Positions 36,028 through 44,900 of a stretch of DNA of 64,000 nucleotides are shown here, one piece after another (positions within the stretch are counted from its first letter, which is position 1; each line of letters opens with the position of its first letter). A program made the position numbers and the translations under genes. This DNA comes from Marinoscillum sp964351625 (GTDB lineage: Bacteria; Bacteroidota; Bacteroidia; Cytophagales; Cyclobacteriaceae): contig CAYGOV010000006.1 in assembly GCA_964351625.1 (NCBI GenBank), positions 1 to 64,000 on the forward strand, read 5' to 3'. A model generated the notes under the pieces. The model was not told the origin of the DNA, did not search any database, and saw nothing but the letters and a program-made list of their open reading frames with translations.

Positions 36028-36035
36028 CAAAATTA
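36028..36035 (-). promoter_or_regulatory. Probable -7 promoter element for ndk
   Basis: Minus-strand TAATTTTG is an exact TAnnTTTG match, about 46 bp upstream of the ATG. A TTG lies 14 nt further upstream, shorter than the usual spacing. Confidence 0.45.
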
Positions 36036-36072
36036 ACATTTAATACACTCAAAGACAGCTGATGCGGACATT

Positions 36073-36102
36073 TTGTAATTACTCTATTTATTATGAGTTT
36101 TG
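36073..36102 (+). promoter_or_regulatory. Possible promoter for nrnA
   Basis: TTG at 36073-36075, 19-nt spacer, GAGTTTTG at 36095-36102 (one mismatch to TAnnTTTG). A start site near 36107 supports the ATG at 36139 as the nrnA start. Confidence 0.4.
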
Positions 36103-36138
36103 CGCTTCACCAGCGCCAATAGGGAGGCCCATTCATTA

Positions 36139-37149
36139 ATGAAGGAATTAGACGCTTTTAAAGCATTTCTGTCCACCCCCAGGAAAATTGTAATTACCAC
36201 ACATGCCAGCCCAGATGCAGATGCACTTGGCTCATCATTGGGTTTTTACCATTTTCTTAAAAATCGGGGACACGATGTAGTGGTAATCACTCCAACGGAT
36301 TATCCGGAGTTTCTTCACTGGATGGAAGGCAATAATAAAGTCTTGGTCTATCAAGACGCCAAATCAAAAGAGATTCAAAATCAGTTTGCCTCAGCAGATC
36401 TTATTTGCTGCCTAGACTTCTCTAGCCTCAATCGCATTAAGAAATTGGGTGAAATGGTGGCAAAATCACCGGCCAAAAAAATGCTTATTGATCATCATCT
36501 TAATCCTGAATCATTTGCGGATTTTCAGCTTTGGGATAACCATGCGGCAGCTACTGCGGAGTTGGTCTTCGACCTTATTTTGCTTTTAGACGGGCGTTCA
36601 GAAATCAATATTCCAATTGCTGAAGCACTTTATGCTGGCATAATGACTGATACTGGATCTTTCAAGCATGGTTCTACTTCGGCTAAAATCCATCGTACGG
36701 TGGCAGATTTGATGGATGTTGGGGCTGACGTTACCAAAATCAGCCGATTGATTTATGATACCAATTCACTCAACAGGCTCCGTTTTATAGGATATGCTTT
36801 AATGGAAAAATTGACGGTTGATACAGAATATCAAGTGGCTTATTTTGTGATCAGTCAAGAAGAGCATGACCGCTTTCATTTAAAATCGGGAGATACAGAA
36901 GGACTTGTTAACTATGCGCTTTCTATCAGTGGCGTATTGGTAGCAGCTATACTTATGGAAAAAGATGATGAAGTAAAGATGTCATTTCGGTCTGTTGGTA
37001 ATTATTCAGTTAATAATTTTGCAGCCACTTACTTTAATGGTGGAGGCCATAAAAACGCTTCGGGAGGCATTTCTGACTTAAGTCTGGAAGCCACTGTAGA
37101 TAAATTTAAATCGCTGTTACCACAATTTCAGCAAATCAAAAACGTATAA
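36139..37149 (+). CDS. nrnA: DHH-family oligoribonuclease / pAp phosphatase
   Basis: 336 residues from ATG 36139; the longer frame from TTG 36100 would begin inside the probable promoter. DHH domain motifs: VITTHASPDADALGSSLG, ICCLDFSSLNR, LIDHHLNPESF and AGIMTDTGSFKH. DHHA1 domain at the C-terminus with GGGHKNASGG. NrnA proteins degrade nano-RNA and dephosphorylate 3'-phosphoadenosine 5'-phosphate with Mn2+. It precedes two FKBP-type lipoproteins by only about 9 bp and may be co-transcribed with them. Confidence 0.93.
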   Translation: MKELDAFKAFLSTPRKIVITTHASPDADALGSSLGFYHFLKNRGHDVVVITPTDYPEFLHWMEGNNKVLVYQDAKSKEIQNQFASADLICCLDFSSLNRIKKLGEMVAKSPAKKMLIDHHLNPESFADFQLWDNHAAATAELVFDLILLLDGRSEINIPIAEALYAGIMTDTGSFKHGSTSAKIHRTVADLMDVGADVTKISRLIYDTNSLNRLRFIGYALMEKLTVDTEYQVAYFVISQEEHDRFHLKSGDTEGLVNYALSISGVLVAAILMEKDDEVKMSFRSVGNYSVNNFAATYFNGGGHKNASGGISDLSLEATVDKFKSLLPQFQQIKNV

Positions 37150-37158
37150 AACAAACAC

Positions 37159-38025
37159 ATGAAAAACTTATTAATTGTACTTGTAGCGCTGCTAGTAATC
37201 TCGTGTCAGCAAAACAATGATTTTGTAACTGAGACTGGCGTAGAGGTTTCTTGCGTCATAAAAGGCGACGGTTCACCCGCCTTGAAAGACTCTATAGTTC
37301 TTGTAGAACTCAAAATAGTTACCGGAGCAGGCGAAGTATTGACCGAAACTGAGCCAGGAAAACCTTTGGGTATAGCTTTCGATCCAGAAATGGAAGCTGG
37401 TCACCTCCAAGAAGTATTGACCAACTTAGAGGTGGGAGATAGCGTAACTTTCAGCACGACTGTTTACAACCTTTTTGTGGAAACATACAAAACTGCCATC
37501 CCTGCTGAAATGGATTCTGCTGGTGTAGTAGTCATAAACATGAAGTTTTCAGACATGATGTCCAAAGAAAGCTATCAAGAATACATCAATCAAATGCGTG
37601 CTAAAATGCAAGAAGATAACGCTCGTATGATGGAAGAGAAAGCTGTTTCTGACATAGAAGAAATCGACGCATATCTAGTATCAAACAGCATCACAGCACA
37701 GAGTACCGAGTCAGGCCTTTTTTATGTAATCTCTCAAGAAGGCAAAGGCGCTTACCCTGAAGTAGGAGATAATGTAACTGTAAAATACGCTGGAAAATTG
37801 CTAAGTGGTGAGCCTTTTGATAGTGGTGAATTCACTTTCGCAGTAGGAACAGGTCAAGTGATCCAAGGATGGGATGAAGGTATTCCATTGATCAGAGAAG
37901 GAGGAAAAGGCACGCTTTATATCCCAAGTATTTTGGGTTATGGAAGCCGTCAATCTGGTCCAGTAATCAAGCCTTTCAGTATCCTCGTGTTTGATGTTGA
38001 GGTGATGAAAGTGGAGAAGAAATAA
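37159..38025 (+). CDS. FKBP-type peptidyl-prolyl isomerase lipoprotein
   Basis: 288 residues. SPII signal with lipobox Cys16 (LLVISC). Residues about 35-135 form a degenerate FKBP-like domain, residues 140-180 a helical linker, and residues about 185-288 a canonical FKBP domain (VTVKYAGKLLSGEPFDSG, VIQGWDEGIPLIREGGKGTLYIPS, LGYG). It should assist protein folding at the envelope. GldI of gliding Bacteroidota has a comparable lipoprotein-FKBP plan, but orthology is not claimed. Followed at 27 bp by a second FKBP-like lipoprotein. Confidence 0.9.
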   Translation: MKNLLIVLVALLVISCQQNNDFVTETGVEVSCVIKGDGSPALKDSIVLVELKIVTGAGEVLTETEPGKPLGIAFDPEMEAGHLQEVLTNLEVGDSVTFSTTVYNLFVETYKTAIPAEMDSAGVVVINMKFSDMMSKESYQEYINQMRAKMQEDNARMMEEKAVSDIEEIDAYLVSNSITAQSTESGLFYVISQEGKGAYPEVGDNVTVKYAGKLLSGEPFDSGEFTFAVGTGQVIQGWDEGIPLIREGGKGTLYIPSILGYGSRQSGPVIKPFSILVFDVEVMKVEKK

Positions 38026-38052
38026 TTAAGAAGTTTAGTTTATCAAAACGCT

Positions 38053-38646
38053 ATGAAGAAGTCTAAAATCCATTTGTTGATTCTATTAATGACTGCTTGT
38101 GCGTTTTTATCAGCATGTAAGGAGGACATCCTATCCACTACGGATCCGGATGTCCAACTTGAGCTAGATCTTGTGACCATAGCAGATTACATTACCGCGA
38201 AAGGTTACACCAATGTAGACACTACTGCATCAGGAGCATTCTATGTAATCCTTGAAGAAGGTACTGGTGGTGATATTACTCCTAATAGCATTGTTTCCTA
38301 CCAAATGGCAGGCAAGCTTACCGATGGCTTTCTTTGGGCTACCAACATAGACACAGTGGCTATCAACGCTGATGCTTTTGACTCAACTCGCGTTTACGAA
38401 CCATTCGTCATTAGCTATACTGTGGATGGATGGAACATTCCTGAATTGATCAGAGGGTATCGTGCATTGGAGAGAGGTTACAGAGAAGGAATAGCTGCTT
38501 CGCTTGGCAAAATGAATGTGGGTGGTAGAGCTCAACTTATTGTGCCATCAGGATTGGCATATGCATCTAGCCCACCATTTGGCTTTGGGATACCTACCAA
38601 TGCCGTAATCATCTATGACATCTATCCGACCTACGTTCGCTATTAG
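38053..38646 (+). CDS. FKBP-like lipoprotein with divergent isomerase domain
   Basis: 197 residues. SPII signal with lipobox Cys22 (LSAC) followed by KEDI. Residues 65-195 align with FKBP (ASGAFYVILEEGTG, SIVSYQMAGKLTDG, GGRAQLIVPSGLAYAS, VIIYDIYPTYV). A 25-30-residue stretch replaces the usual short loop between the second and third strands, and several canonical binding-pocket aromatics are not obvious. Activity is therefore doubtful and a chaperone-only role is possible. Directly followed by rdgB with no gap. Confidence 0.82.
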   Translation: MKKSKIHLLILLMTACAFLSACKEDILSTTDPDVQLELDLVTIADYITAKGYTNVDTTASGAFYVILEEGTGGDITPNSIVSYQMAGKLTDGFLWATNIDTVAINADAFDSTRVYEPFVISYTVDGWNIPELIRGYRALERGYREGIAASLGKMNVGGRAQLIVPSGLAYASSPPFGFGIPTNAVIIYDIYPTYVRY

Positions 38647-39234
38647 ATGAAACTATACTTCGCTACACACAACCCAAACAAGCTCAAAGAAATAGCGAAA
38701 ATGCTCCCTGCGGGCATAGAATTGTTGGGTTTGAATGACTTGGGACTCACGGAAGAAATCCCCGAAACCTCCGATACCATAGAAGGCAACTCTTTGCAGA
38801 AAACACAATATGTGTTTGATAAACATGGCGTGGCTTGCTTTGGTGATGATACCGGCCTAGAAGTAGCTGTGCTAAAAGGTGCTCCGGGCGTTTACTCTGC
38901 ACGATATGCGGGACCACAGTGCAATAGCAATGACAACATGAATCTCCTTTTGGAAAACCTGAAAGGGGAGAAAAAAAGAAATGCTCGCTTCAAAACGGTC
39001 ATCACCTACATCAACGCCCAAGGTGAATCAAAGCAATTTACTGGTCTTGCCAATGGGGTAATCACCGAGGCCCTTTCGGGAAAAGAAGGATTTGGCTATG
39101 ATCCGATATTCTTGCCTGATGGTAAAAACAAAACTTTTGCAGAGATGCCTTCTTACGAAAAGAATAAAATCTCTCACCGTGCGAGAGCGTTCGCTCAGTT
39201 GATTGAATACCTAAACAAGCAAACAGCATCATGA
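38647..39234 (+). CDS. rdgB: Non-canonical purine NTP pyrophosphatase (RdgB/HAM1)
   Basis: 195 residues. ATHNPNKLKEI opening, GDDTGLEVAVLKGAPGVYSARYAG, GFGYDPIFLPDG, and SHRARAF near the end are the family motifs. It removes ITP, dITP and XTP from the nucleotide pool. It begins one base after the upstream stop and overlaps udk by four bases (ATGA), so it is embedded in the operon. Confidence 0.96.
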   Translation: MKLYFATHNPNKLKEIAKMLPAGIELLGLNDLGLTEEIPETSDTIEGNSLQKTQYVFDKHGVACFGDDTGLEVAVLKGAPGVYSARYAGPQCNSNDNMNLLLENLKGEKKRNARFKTVITYINAQGESKQFTGLANGVITEALSGKEGFGYDPIFLPDGKNKTFAEMPSYEKNKISHRARAFAQLIEYLNKQTAS

Positions 39235-39848
39235 GCAAGCCCTATTTGATCGGAATCACAGGTGGATCTGGCTCTGGAAAAACGCTCTTCCTTCGGCAGT
39301 TAATGGAAGCCTTTGGCGAAACTGAGGTGAGCTTACTGTCTCTTGACAACTACTACAAGCCACGCACAGAACAGCCCAAAGACAAAAAAGGTATTGAAAA
39401 TTTTGACTTGCCAGAGTCACTGGATCGTTTTCGCTTCTCGGAGGACCTAAAAAAACTAAAAGCTGGTCAGGATATCACCATAACCGAATACACTTTCAAT
39501 AACAGCGCGAAAGAGCCAGCAATCATCACAATCAAATCCACACCGATCGTGGTGGTTGAGGGTCTATTTACTTTTTACTATAAAGAAGTCGATGAACTCC
39601 TCGATTTCAAAATCTTTATAGAAGCGCCAGACTATCTCATGCTAACGAGGAGAATCACCCGTGACGCAGAGGAAAGAGGCTATGACCTGAGTGACGTACT
39701 TTACAGATTTCAGCACCATGTGACGCCTTCTTTCAGAAAGTACATCGAGCCACTCAAGCATGATGCAGATATCATCATCCCCAACCACAATGGCTTTGAT
39801 TTGGGGCTGGATGTGGTGATTACTTATTTGAGACAGAAGCTACTTTAG
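39231..39848 (+). CDS. udk: Uridine kinase
   Basis: 205 residues. Walker A GITGGSGSGKT at 8-18, LDNYYKPR, NFDLPESLD, VVVEGLFTFYY and RRITRDAEERGYD, all in the P-loop uridine-kinase order. It phosphorylates uridine or cytidine for pyrimidine salvage. Last gene of the nrnA-FKBP-FKBP-rdgB-udk series; a repeat-rich noncoding region follows. Confidence 0.95.
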   Translation: MSKPYLIGITGGSGSGKTLFLRQLMEAFGETEVSLLSLDNYYKPRTEQPKDKKGIENFDLPESLDRFRFSEDLKKLKAGQDITITEYTFNNSAKEPAIITIKSTPIVVVEGLFTFYYKEVDELLDFKIFIEAPDYLMLTRRITRDAEERGYDLSDVLYRFQHHVTPSFRKYIEPLKHDADIIIPNHNGFDLGLDVVITYLRQKLL

Positions 39849-40177
39849 AATAATTAAGGTTTAAGTAGCGGTCATTACGGTTTGAGAGAAACTGACTGTA
39901 ATATCAGAACGTCATCCTCTGTTTGGATTGTAATAAATAAAAGGATGTTTAACCCAGAAAAGGCAGGAGAAAGAAGTGAGGTCTAAATACCAGAATCTAA
40001 TTTAGTCGGTATGAGATGCCGGTATTTCTTCGCTACACTTCGAAAACAGGCATGACGGTGGCGAGTTTGTTTACTGACATTTTCTTGACCTTCGTCTCTC
40101 ATATCGTCATTCCGGTTTTGGGTGAACGAAGTGAGGCTAAATACCGGAATCTGACGCTGTAGAGCTCTGAATGAGAT
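39849..40177. repeat. Repeat-rich noncoding region with three copies of a hairpin repeat
   Basis: The 330-bp region holds three related units: one on plus at 40105-40156 (outer arms ATTCCGGT and ACCGGAAT), one on minus at 40011-40056 (same core with CGTCAT-CC-GTTTT, GAAGTG and AATACCGG), and a more degenerate plus copy ending at about 39974-39998 (GAAGTGAGGTCTAAATACC). They resemble the CGTCAT...GAAGTGAGG...CCGGAATCT repeats found between genes in many Bacteroidota. No protein-coding potential is visible. Confidence 0.75.
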
Positions 40178-40185
40178 TCTCGCTA

Positions 40186-40206
40186 GGTCGCAATTGCATT
40201 GCGACC
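40186..40206. repeat. Left REP-like palindrome of the RAYT element
   Basis: Arms GGTCGCAAT (40186-40194) and ATTGCGACC (40198-40206) with loop TGC. Inverted relative to the right copy. Confidence 0.85.
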
Positions 40207-40233
40207 TCAATCTTAGCCAGCATTTGCAATGCA

Positions 40234-40782
40234 TCACGTAAGAAGTTTTATTTTCATAATCCCAACCTCACCAGCATAGTTTCTGGCACTACTATAAATA
40301 TAATGCTCAGGACTATCTACAAATCCAGCGACTACTGGATTATTATGGATATAATCAAGTTTCTCATCTAGAAAAGCATTGGTTTCTATTTGCTTGCCGT
40401 GGTAGCCTTCTCGCCAAACTTGAAAATCTTTACCTCGCTTTGTTCGAGCCGCTTCATATTTAAATTTATTGAGCATCCATTCTCGACGGCTTTCGGGTAT
40501 TTCCTGTATCAAATCTATCAATTGCTTAGAAGTGAATTTTTTCATGTCTCGGATAATGGAAACTAAGTCATATCCATCATCGGCACTGAGGATAGCATGG
40601 ACATGGCTGGTCATGATTACGAACGCATGAACATTAAGACCTTTATTCTCGGAGCAGTATTTAAAGGACGAAATAATGCAATCCTTGTATTCATTCCTTA
40701 CAAATAGATCGACCCATCCTGTGATGGTAAAGGTGACAAAATAAAGACCTTCCCTATCACGTATTTTATATCGACTTCCTAT
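40234..40782 (-). CDS. REP-associated tyrosine transposase (RAYT), ATG start apparently lost
   Basis: The full family reading frame runs from the codon at 40782 to the TGA at 40234 (182 residues). It begins GSRYKIRDREGLYFVTFT, continues with ENKGLNVHAFVIMTSHVHAI (the HUH histidines) and ends with LDYIHNNPVVAGF, which contains the catalytic-type Tyr. The codon where RAYTs usually have ATG is ATA, and the frame is closed by TAA at 40792-40794. The first ATG, at 40614, is the one just before the HUH motif and would give 126 residues lacking the N-terminal beta-strands. So the gene is either start-lost or uses ATA. RAYTs move or propagate REP palindromes by single-strand transfer. Confidence 0.85.
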   Translation of the reverse strand: MGSRYKIRDREGLYFVTFTITGWVDLFVRNEYKDCIISSFKYCSENKGLNVHAFVIMTSHVHAILSADDGYDLVSIIRDMKKFTSKQLIDLIQEIPESRREWMLNKFKYEAARTKRGKDFQVWREGYHGKQIETNAFLDEKLDYIHNNPVVAGFVDSPEHYIYSSARNYAGEVGIMKIKLLT

Positions 40783-40833
40783 ATAAGAAAGTTATATATA
40801 ATGATGGGCATTGCAAATGCTATGAGAAAGTCC

Positions 40834-40856
40834 CGGTCGCAATACAATTGCGACCG
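40834..40856. repeat. Right REP-like palindrome of the RAYT element
   Basis: Arms CGGTCGCAAT (40834-40843) and ATTGCGACCG (40847-40856) with loop ACA; it is the inverted counterpart of the palindrome at 40186-40206. Confidence 0.85.
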
Positions 40857-40864
40857 AGCGGAAA

Positions 40865-41302
40865 TTACTCCGGCAAAGGAATAGATTGCTCATAATCCTG
40901 CTCATTAAACCTAAAGACATAGTAACCTTCTCTTGGATTCTCATAGTGAGCTTCCCACAAAATATTCTTGATACGTGGCTCAAAAATGGGACTTGTCCTA
41001 TGAGACCAATAACGCTCTTTATCAAAAATTACAGTGACCGAATCAGTACTCAGAACGCGACTTGGTTTGCATCTAGTTATCGTACATTCAAACACGATAG
41101 ATTCTCCTCCTTTTTCAAGGATATAAGTTTCACGAATTCTTTCTGGATTATAATAAGTAATAAGCTCAATATAATGATCCGTACTATTAATGATTTCAAA
41201 GGTTTCTTCCTCACATTCATCACATCCACAGGCGCTTAGCAGTAGTAATAAACACACTGAGGCAACAAAAACTAACTTAATTCCAATTTCCGAATAGTTC
41301 AT
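40865..41302 (-). CDS. Cys-rich lipoprotein of unknown function
   Basis: 145 residues. SPII signal with lipobox Cys25 (LLSAC) followed by GCDECEEE. The mature part is beta-rich (STDHYIELITYY, RETYILEKGGESIVFE, DSVTVIFDKERYW) and has no recognised motif. The same Cys-Asp-Glu-Cys cluster follows the lipobox of the lipoprotein at 59441. Its stop codon is immediately next to the RAYT element boundary, so the mobile element inserted just beyond it without breaking the frame. Confidence 0.7.
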   Translation of the reverse strand: MNYSEIGIKLVFVASVCLLLLLSACGCDECEEETFEIINSTDHYIELITYYNPERIRETYILEKGGESIVFECTITRCKPSRVLSTDSVTVIFDKERYWSHRTSPIFEPRIKNILWEAHYENPREGYYVFRFNEQDYEQSIPLPE

Positions 41303-41465
41303 TGACTTGATTTTCTGTTGGGTTATTTAAACGATTAATAATCTGATTCTGCGAATCAGTCCATGACCTACTTCATCTTATCACATTATTACGTTAACTC
41401 AAACTTATAAGAAGCAATACATTATTCCCGCTTAAAATTTCCTTTCTATTTCCCTTCAAAAAGCC

Positions 41466-41473
41466 TAGTTTTG
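41466..41473 (+). promoter_or_regulatory. -7 promoter element for the 41.5-kb ORF
   Basis: TAGTTTTG, an exact TAnnTTTG match. The start site would fall near 41478, which favours the ATG at 41514 over the TTG at 41481. Confidence 0.5.
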
Positions 41474-41513
41474 TCCCGCTTTGAAAAATCGCAGGAAAGA
41501 CATATCAAAATCA

Positions 41514-41849
41514 ATGAGTAGATCAGTAGTTATACTGGGTCTACTCGTGGGCTTTTTGTCCCTTTCCATCGGTGGTTCTTACACGATCGAAACGGCTCAT
41601 ATTGCCAGTATAGATGTAAGTAAGACCAGCGAAGAGCAGCCTGAGCAAGAAATGGTGATTAGTAATTTTGATGCAATCACTACTTCTATCGGGCAGTTTA
41701 GCTTCAGCCATGAGTCCATATTGCTAGAAATACTACCAGCACTGGATGATCAAGAAGAAACTGAAACGGTAGCTCAAAGTACGATCCTATATTCTGACAA
41801 AGTACTTAAAATACTTTTTCAGCGGATCATTTCCCCAAATGCTCCCTAG
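41514..41849 (+). CDS. Small exported or membrane protein of unknown function
   Basis: 111 residues from ATG 41514; the frame extends upstream to a TTG at 41481 that would add a basic leader. One hydrophobic helix at the N-terminus (VVILGLLVGFLSLSIGG), then an acidic soluble part (EEQPEQEMVIS, DDQEETETVAQ). No family recognised. secDF follows 100 bp downstream on the same strand, but the gap makes a shared transcript uncertain. Confidence 0.6.
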   Translation: MSRSVVILGLLVGFLSLSIGGSYTIETAHIASIDVSKTSEEQPEQEMVISNFDAITTSIGQFSFSHESILLEILPALDDQEETETVAQSTILYSDKVLKILFQRIISPNAP

Positions 41850-41948
41850 TCGAGCCATCACACCTACACACTATTTACAAACAAAATTTTACTAACAACG
41901 ACTACAGGCCGCCGTGTCTAAGGTCAAGCATTTATCCAATCTAGAATT

Positions 41949-44900
41949 ATGAAAAATAAAGGATTTGTTGTTTCACTGACAATCATTATCTCCTTGCTAT
42001 GTATCTATTATTTGTCTTTCACTTTCGTAGGACAATCCATACAAAAGCAAGCAACTACTGCCAATACAGACGAGACTGGCAATGTAAATTTTGCTGAAAA
42101 GCAGCGCTACTTAGACTCTATCTGGAATGAGCCAGTTTACAATCTATTAGGTATGGACTATACCTATCAGGACATCAAAGAAACTGAGCTAAATCTAGGG
42201 CTTGACCTTCAAGGTGGTATGCACGTGACTTTGGAAGTATCTCCAGTAGATATCCTAAAAGGTCTGAGTGGTAACAATCAAGATGCTGATTTCCAAGCAG
42301 CGCTTGTACAAGCAAAAGCTAACATCCGTGGCACACAGAACAACTACGTAAGTGAGTTCTACAGCCTTTTCAAAACTGCTGCACCGGACAAGTCTTTGGC
42401 TTACATCTTCTCAAATGCTACGAACAGAGGCCGTATCAGCCTAAACTCTACAGATGACGAAGTACTTGAGATTATCAATTTTGAAGTTGAGAGCGCTATC
42501 GACAGATCATTCAATATCCTTAGAACAAGGATTGACAGATTTGGTACTTCACAGCCAAACATCCAGAGACTACAAGGAACGGGTCGCATCCAGATCGAGC
42601 TTCCTGGTGTAGACAACCCTGAGCGAGTAAGAAAGCTTTTGCAAGGTGTTGCGAAACTTGAGTTTTGGGAAGTACATGAGTTGAATGAAATCTCTCCTAC
42701 CCTTCAGGCTATCAATGACCTATTGGTAAAAGAGCAAAAAGCTACTTTGGACGTAACAGACCTTAGCGATGTAAGCTCATCAGTACAAGAAGACCTTTCT
42801 GGTCTTACAAATGACCAAGATGACTTATCTGCATTAGGTGATGAAAGTGTTGTCATTGACAGTGCGCTTGCATCAGCTGATGATTCTACAGAAATAGACG
42901 CACTTGATTCTATCGCACGTGCGAATCAAGTTTCTCCTTTGTTCGCTTTGATCCGATCACAATTTGGTTTGGTGTACGATGTGAAAGACACGTCTACCAT
43001 CAATCGTATCCTTCAGCGTGAAGATGTAAAAAGCATCATCCCTTCTAATATCAAGTTCCTTTGGGCTGTGAAGCCTGTGAAAGGTGAAAACAACACCAAT
43101 GAGTTCATCGAACTACATGCGATCAAAACTTCGCGTACTGGTAAAGCTCCTTTGACTGGTGAGGTAATCACTGACGCGAGACAAGACCTTGATCAAAGAT
43201 CAAGACCAGCTATCTCTATGCAAATGAGTGCTGCTGGCGCAAAAGCTTGGAGAAGACTTACTGCAAGTAACGTAGGAAGACGCGTAGCTATTGTGCTTGA
43301 CAACTATGTGTACTCTGCACCAAACGTTGAAAATGAGATTCCTAACGGTAACTCTTCTATCACTGGTAACTTCACTATAGAGGAGGCAAAAGATCTTGCA
43401 AACATCTTGAAAGCTGGTGCTTTACCAGCGCCTACAACAATTGTAGAAGATGTGGTGATCGGGCCATCATTGGGTAAAGTAGCCCAGCAGCAAGGGATCT
43501 TCTCAATCTTCGCTGGTTTGGCGATCGTGATCATCTTCATGGTGGTTTACTATGCTAAAGGTGGATTGATTGCTAACGTAGCATTGTTCTTCAACATCTT
43601 CTTTATCCTTGGAATTTTGGCTCAGCTGAGTGCCTCGTTGACATTGCCAGGTATCGCGGGTATCGTCTTGACCATAGGTATGTCTATTGATGCCAATGTA
43701 CTGATCTTCGAAAGAATCAAAGAAGAACTTAGAAATGGAGCTGGTTTGAAAGCTGCTATTAGCAGCGGTTATAGCAAAGCTTACAGTTCTATTATAGATG
43801 CGAACGTGACTACTTTCATCACAGGTGGATTCCTTTATGCCTTGGGTCAAGGCCCTGTAAAAGGATTTGCTATCACTTTGATGATTGGTATCGCTTGTTC
43901 ATTCTTCAGTGCGGTTTTCATCACTCGTGTGATCGTAGAAGCATTCTCAAAGAAAGGTGATAAGTCTACGCTTTCATTTGCAAATGCTTTCTCTAGAAAT
44001 GCTTTTATTGGACTCAACTTTGACTTCCTGAGCAAAAGAAAAATGGCTTATATCTTTAGTGGTGTTTTCATCACAGTAGGTATGATTGCGATGATTATCA
44101 AGCCATTGACATTGGGCGTTGACTTCAAAGGTGGTAGATCATATATCGTTTCATTCAACGATGAGGTGGCTCCTTCTAAGCTGAAAGCTTCAATTACTCC
44201 TTTCTTCGAAAATGAAGGAACTGAAGTAAAAACTTTTGGCTCTAATAAGACGCTTAAAATCACGACATCTTATCTGATAGAGGACGAAACAGATGTTGCT
44301 GATGAGAAAGTGAAAGACGCTTTGATAGCGGGTATTGGATCGACAGGCTTGACCTATCAAACTGCCGATGGAGATGTTGCTGATAAGTCGTTTATCATTG
44401 GAAGTAGCTCTAAAGTGACTGCTACCATTGCAGATGATATCAAGAATTCATCTTTGGAATCAGGGATTTTCGCTTTGATATCTATCTTTCTTTACATCCT
44501 GATTCGTTTCCGTAAATGGCAATTTGGACTTGGTGCGATCGTAGCGCTATTCCATGATACACTCTTCGTTCTGTCTGCATTTGCGATAGCGTCATTGATG
44601 GGTGTTATTTACGAAGTAGATCAAGTTTTCGTAGCTGCCATCTTGACCATCATAGGTTACTCGATCAATGATACTGTGGTAGTATTTGATAGAATCAGAG
44701 AGAACCTAGGGATCAAAACAGGAAGTGAAATGAAGAGTGTATTCAACGAGTCACTTAACAGTACTTTGAGTAGAACTTTGATCACATCTGTCACTACGTT
44801 GATAGTAGTTGTCGTATTATTCATCTTTGGTGGTGCTGCCTTGAAAGGTTTCTCTTTTGCATTGTTGGTGGGTATATTAGTGGGTACTTACTCTTCTATC

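Larger units (their letters stand above)
40178..40864. mobile_element. REP-RAYT element (REPtron-like) with inverted palindromic ends
   Basis: A RAYT gene is enclosed by inverted copies of a roughly 50-bp block. Each block has an outer perfect 9-bp hairpin (left 40186-40206, right 40835-40855; arms GGTCGCAAT / ATTGCGACC) and an inner GCATTTGCAATGC motif (left 40219-40232, right inverted at 40808-40821). The similarity extends outward through CGCT. The left block abuts the transposase stop codon; the right block abuts the stop of the next gene. This is the layout expected of a RAYT with its cognate REP sequences. No other copy of the palindrome was noticed in the window. Confidence 0.82.

Noticed and set aside
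43503..43850. Antisense ORFs inside secDF
   Set aside because: Shadow frames of a well-conserved gene; no independent signal.
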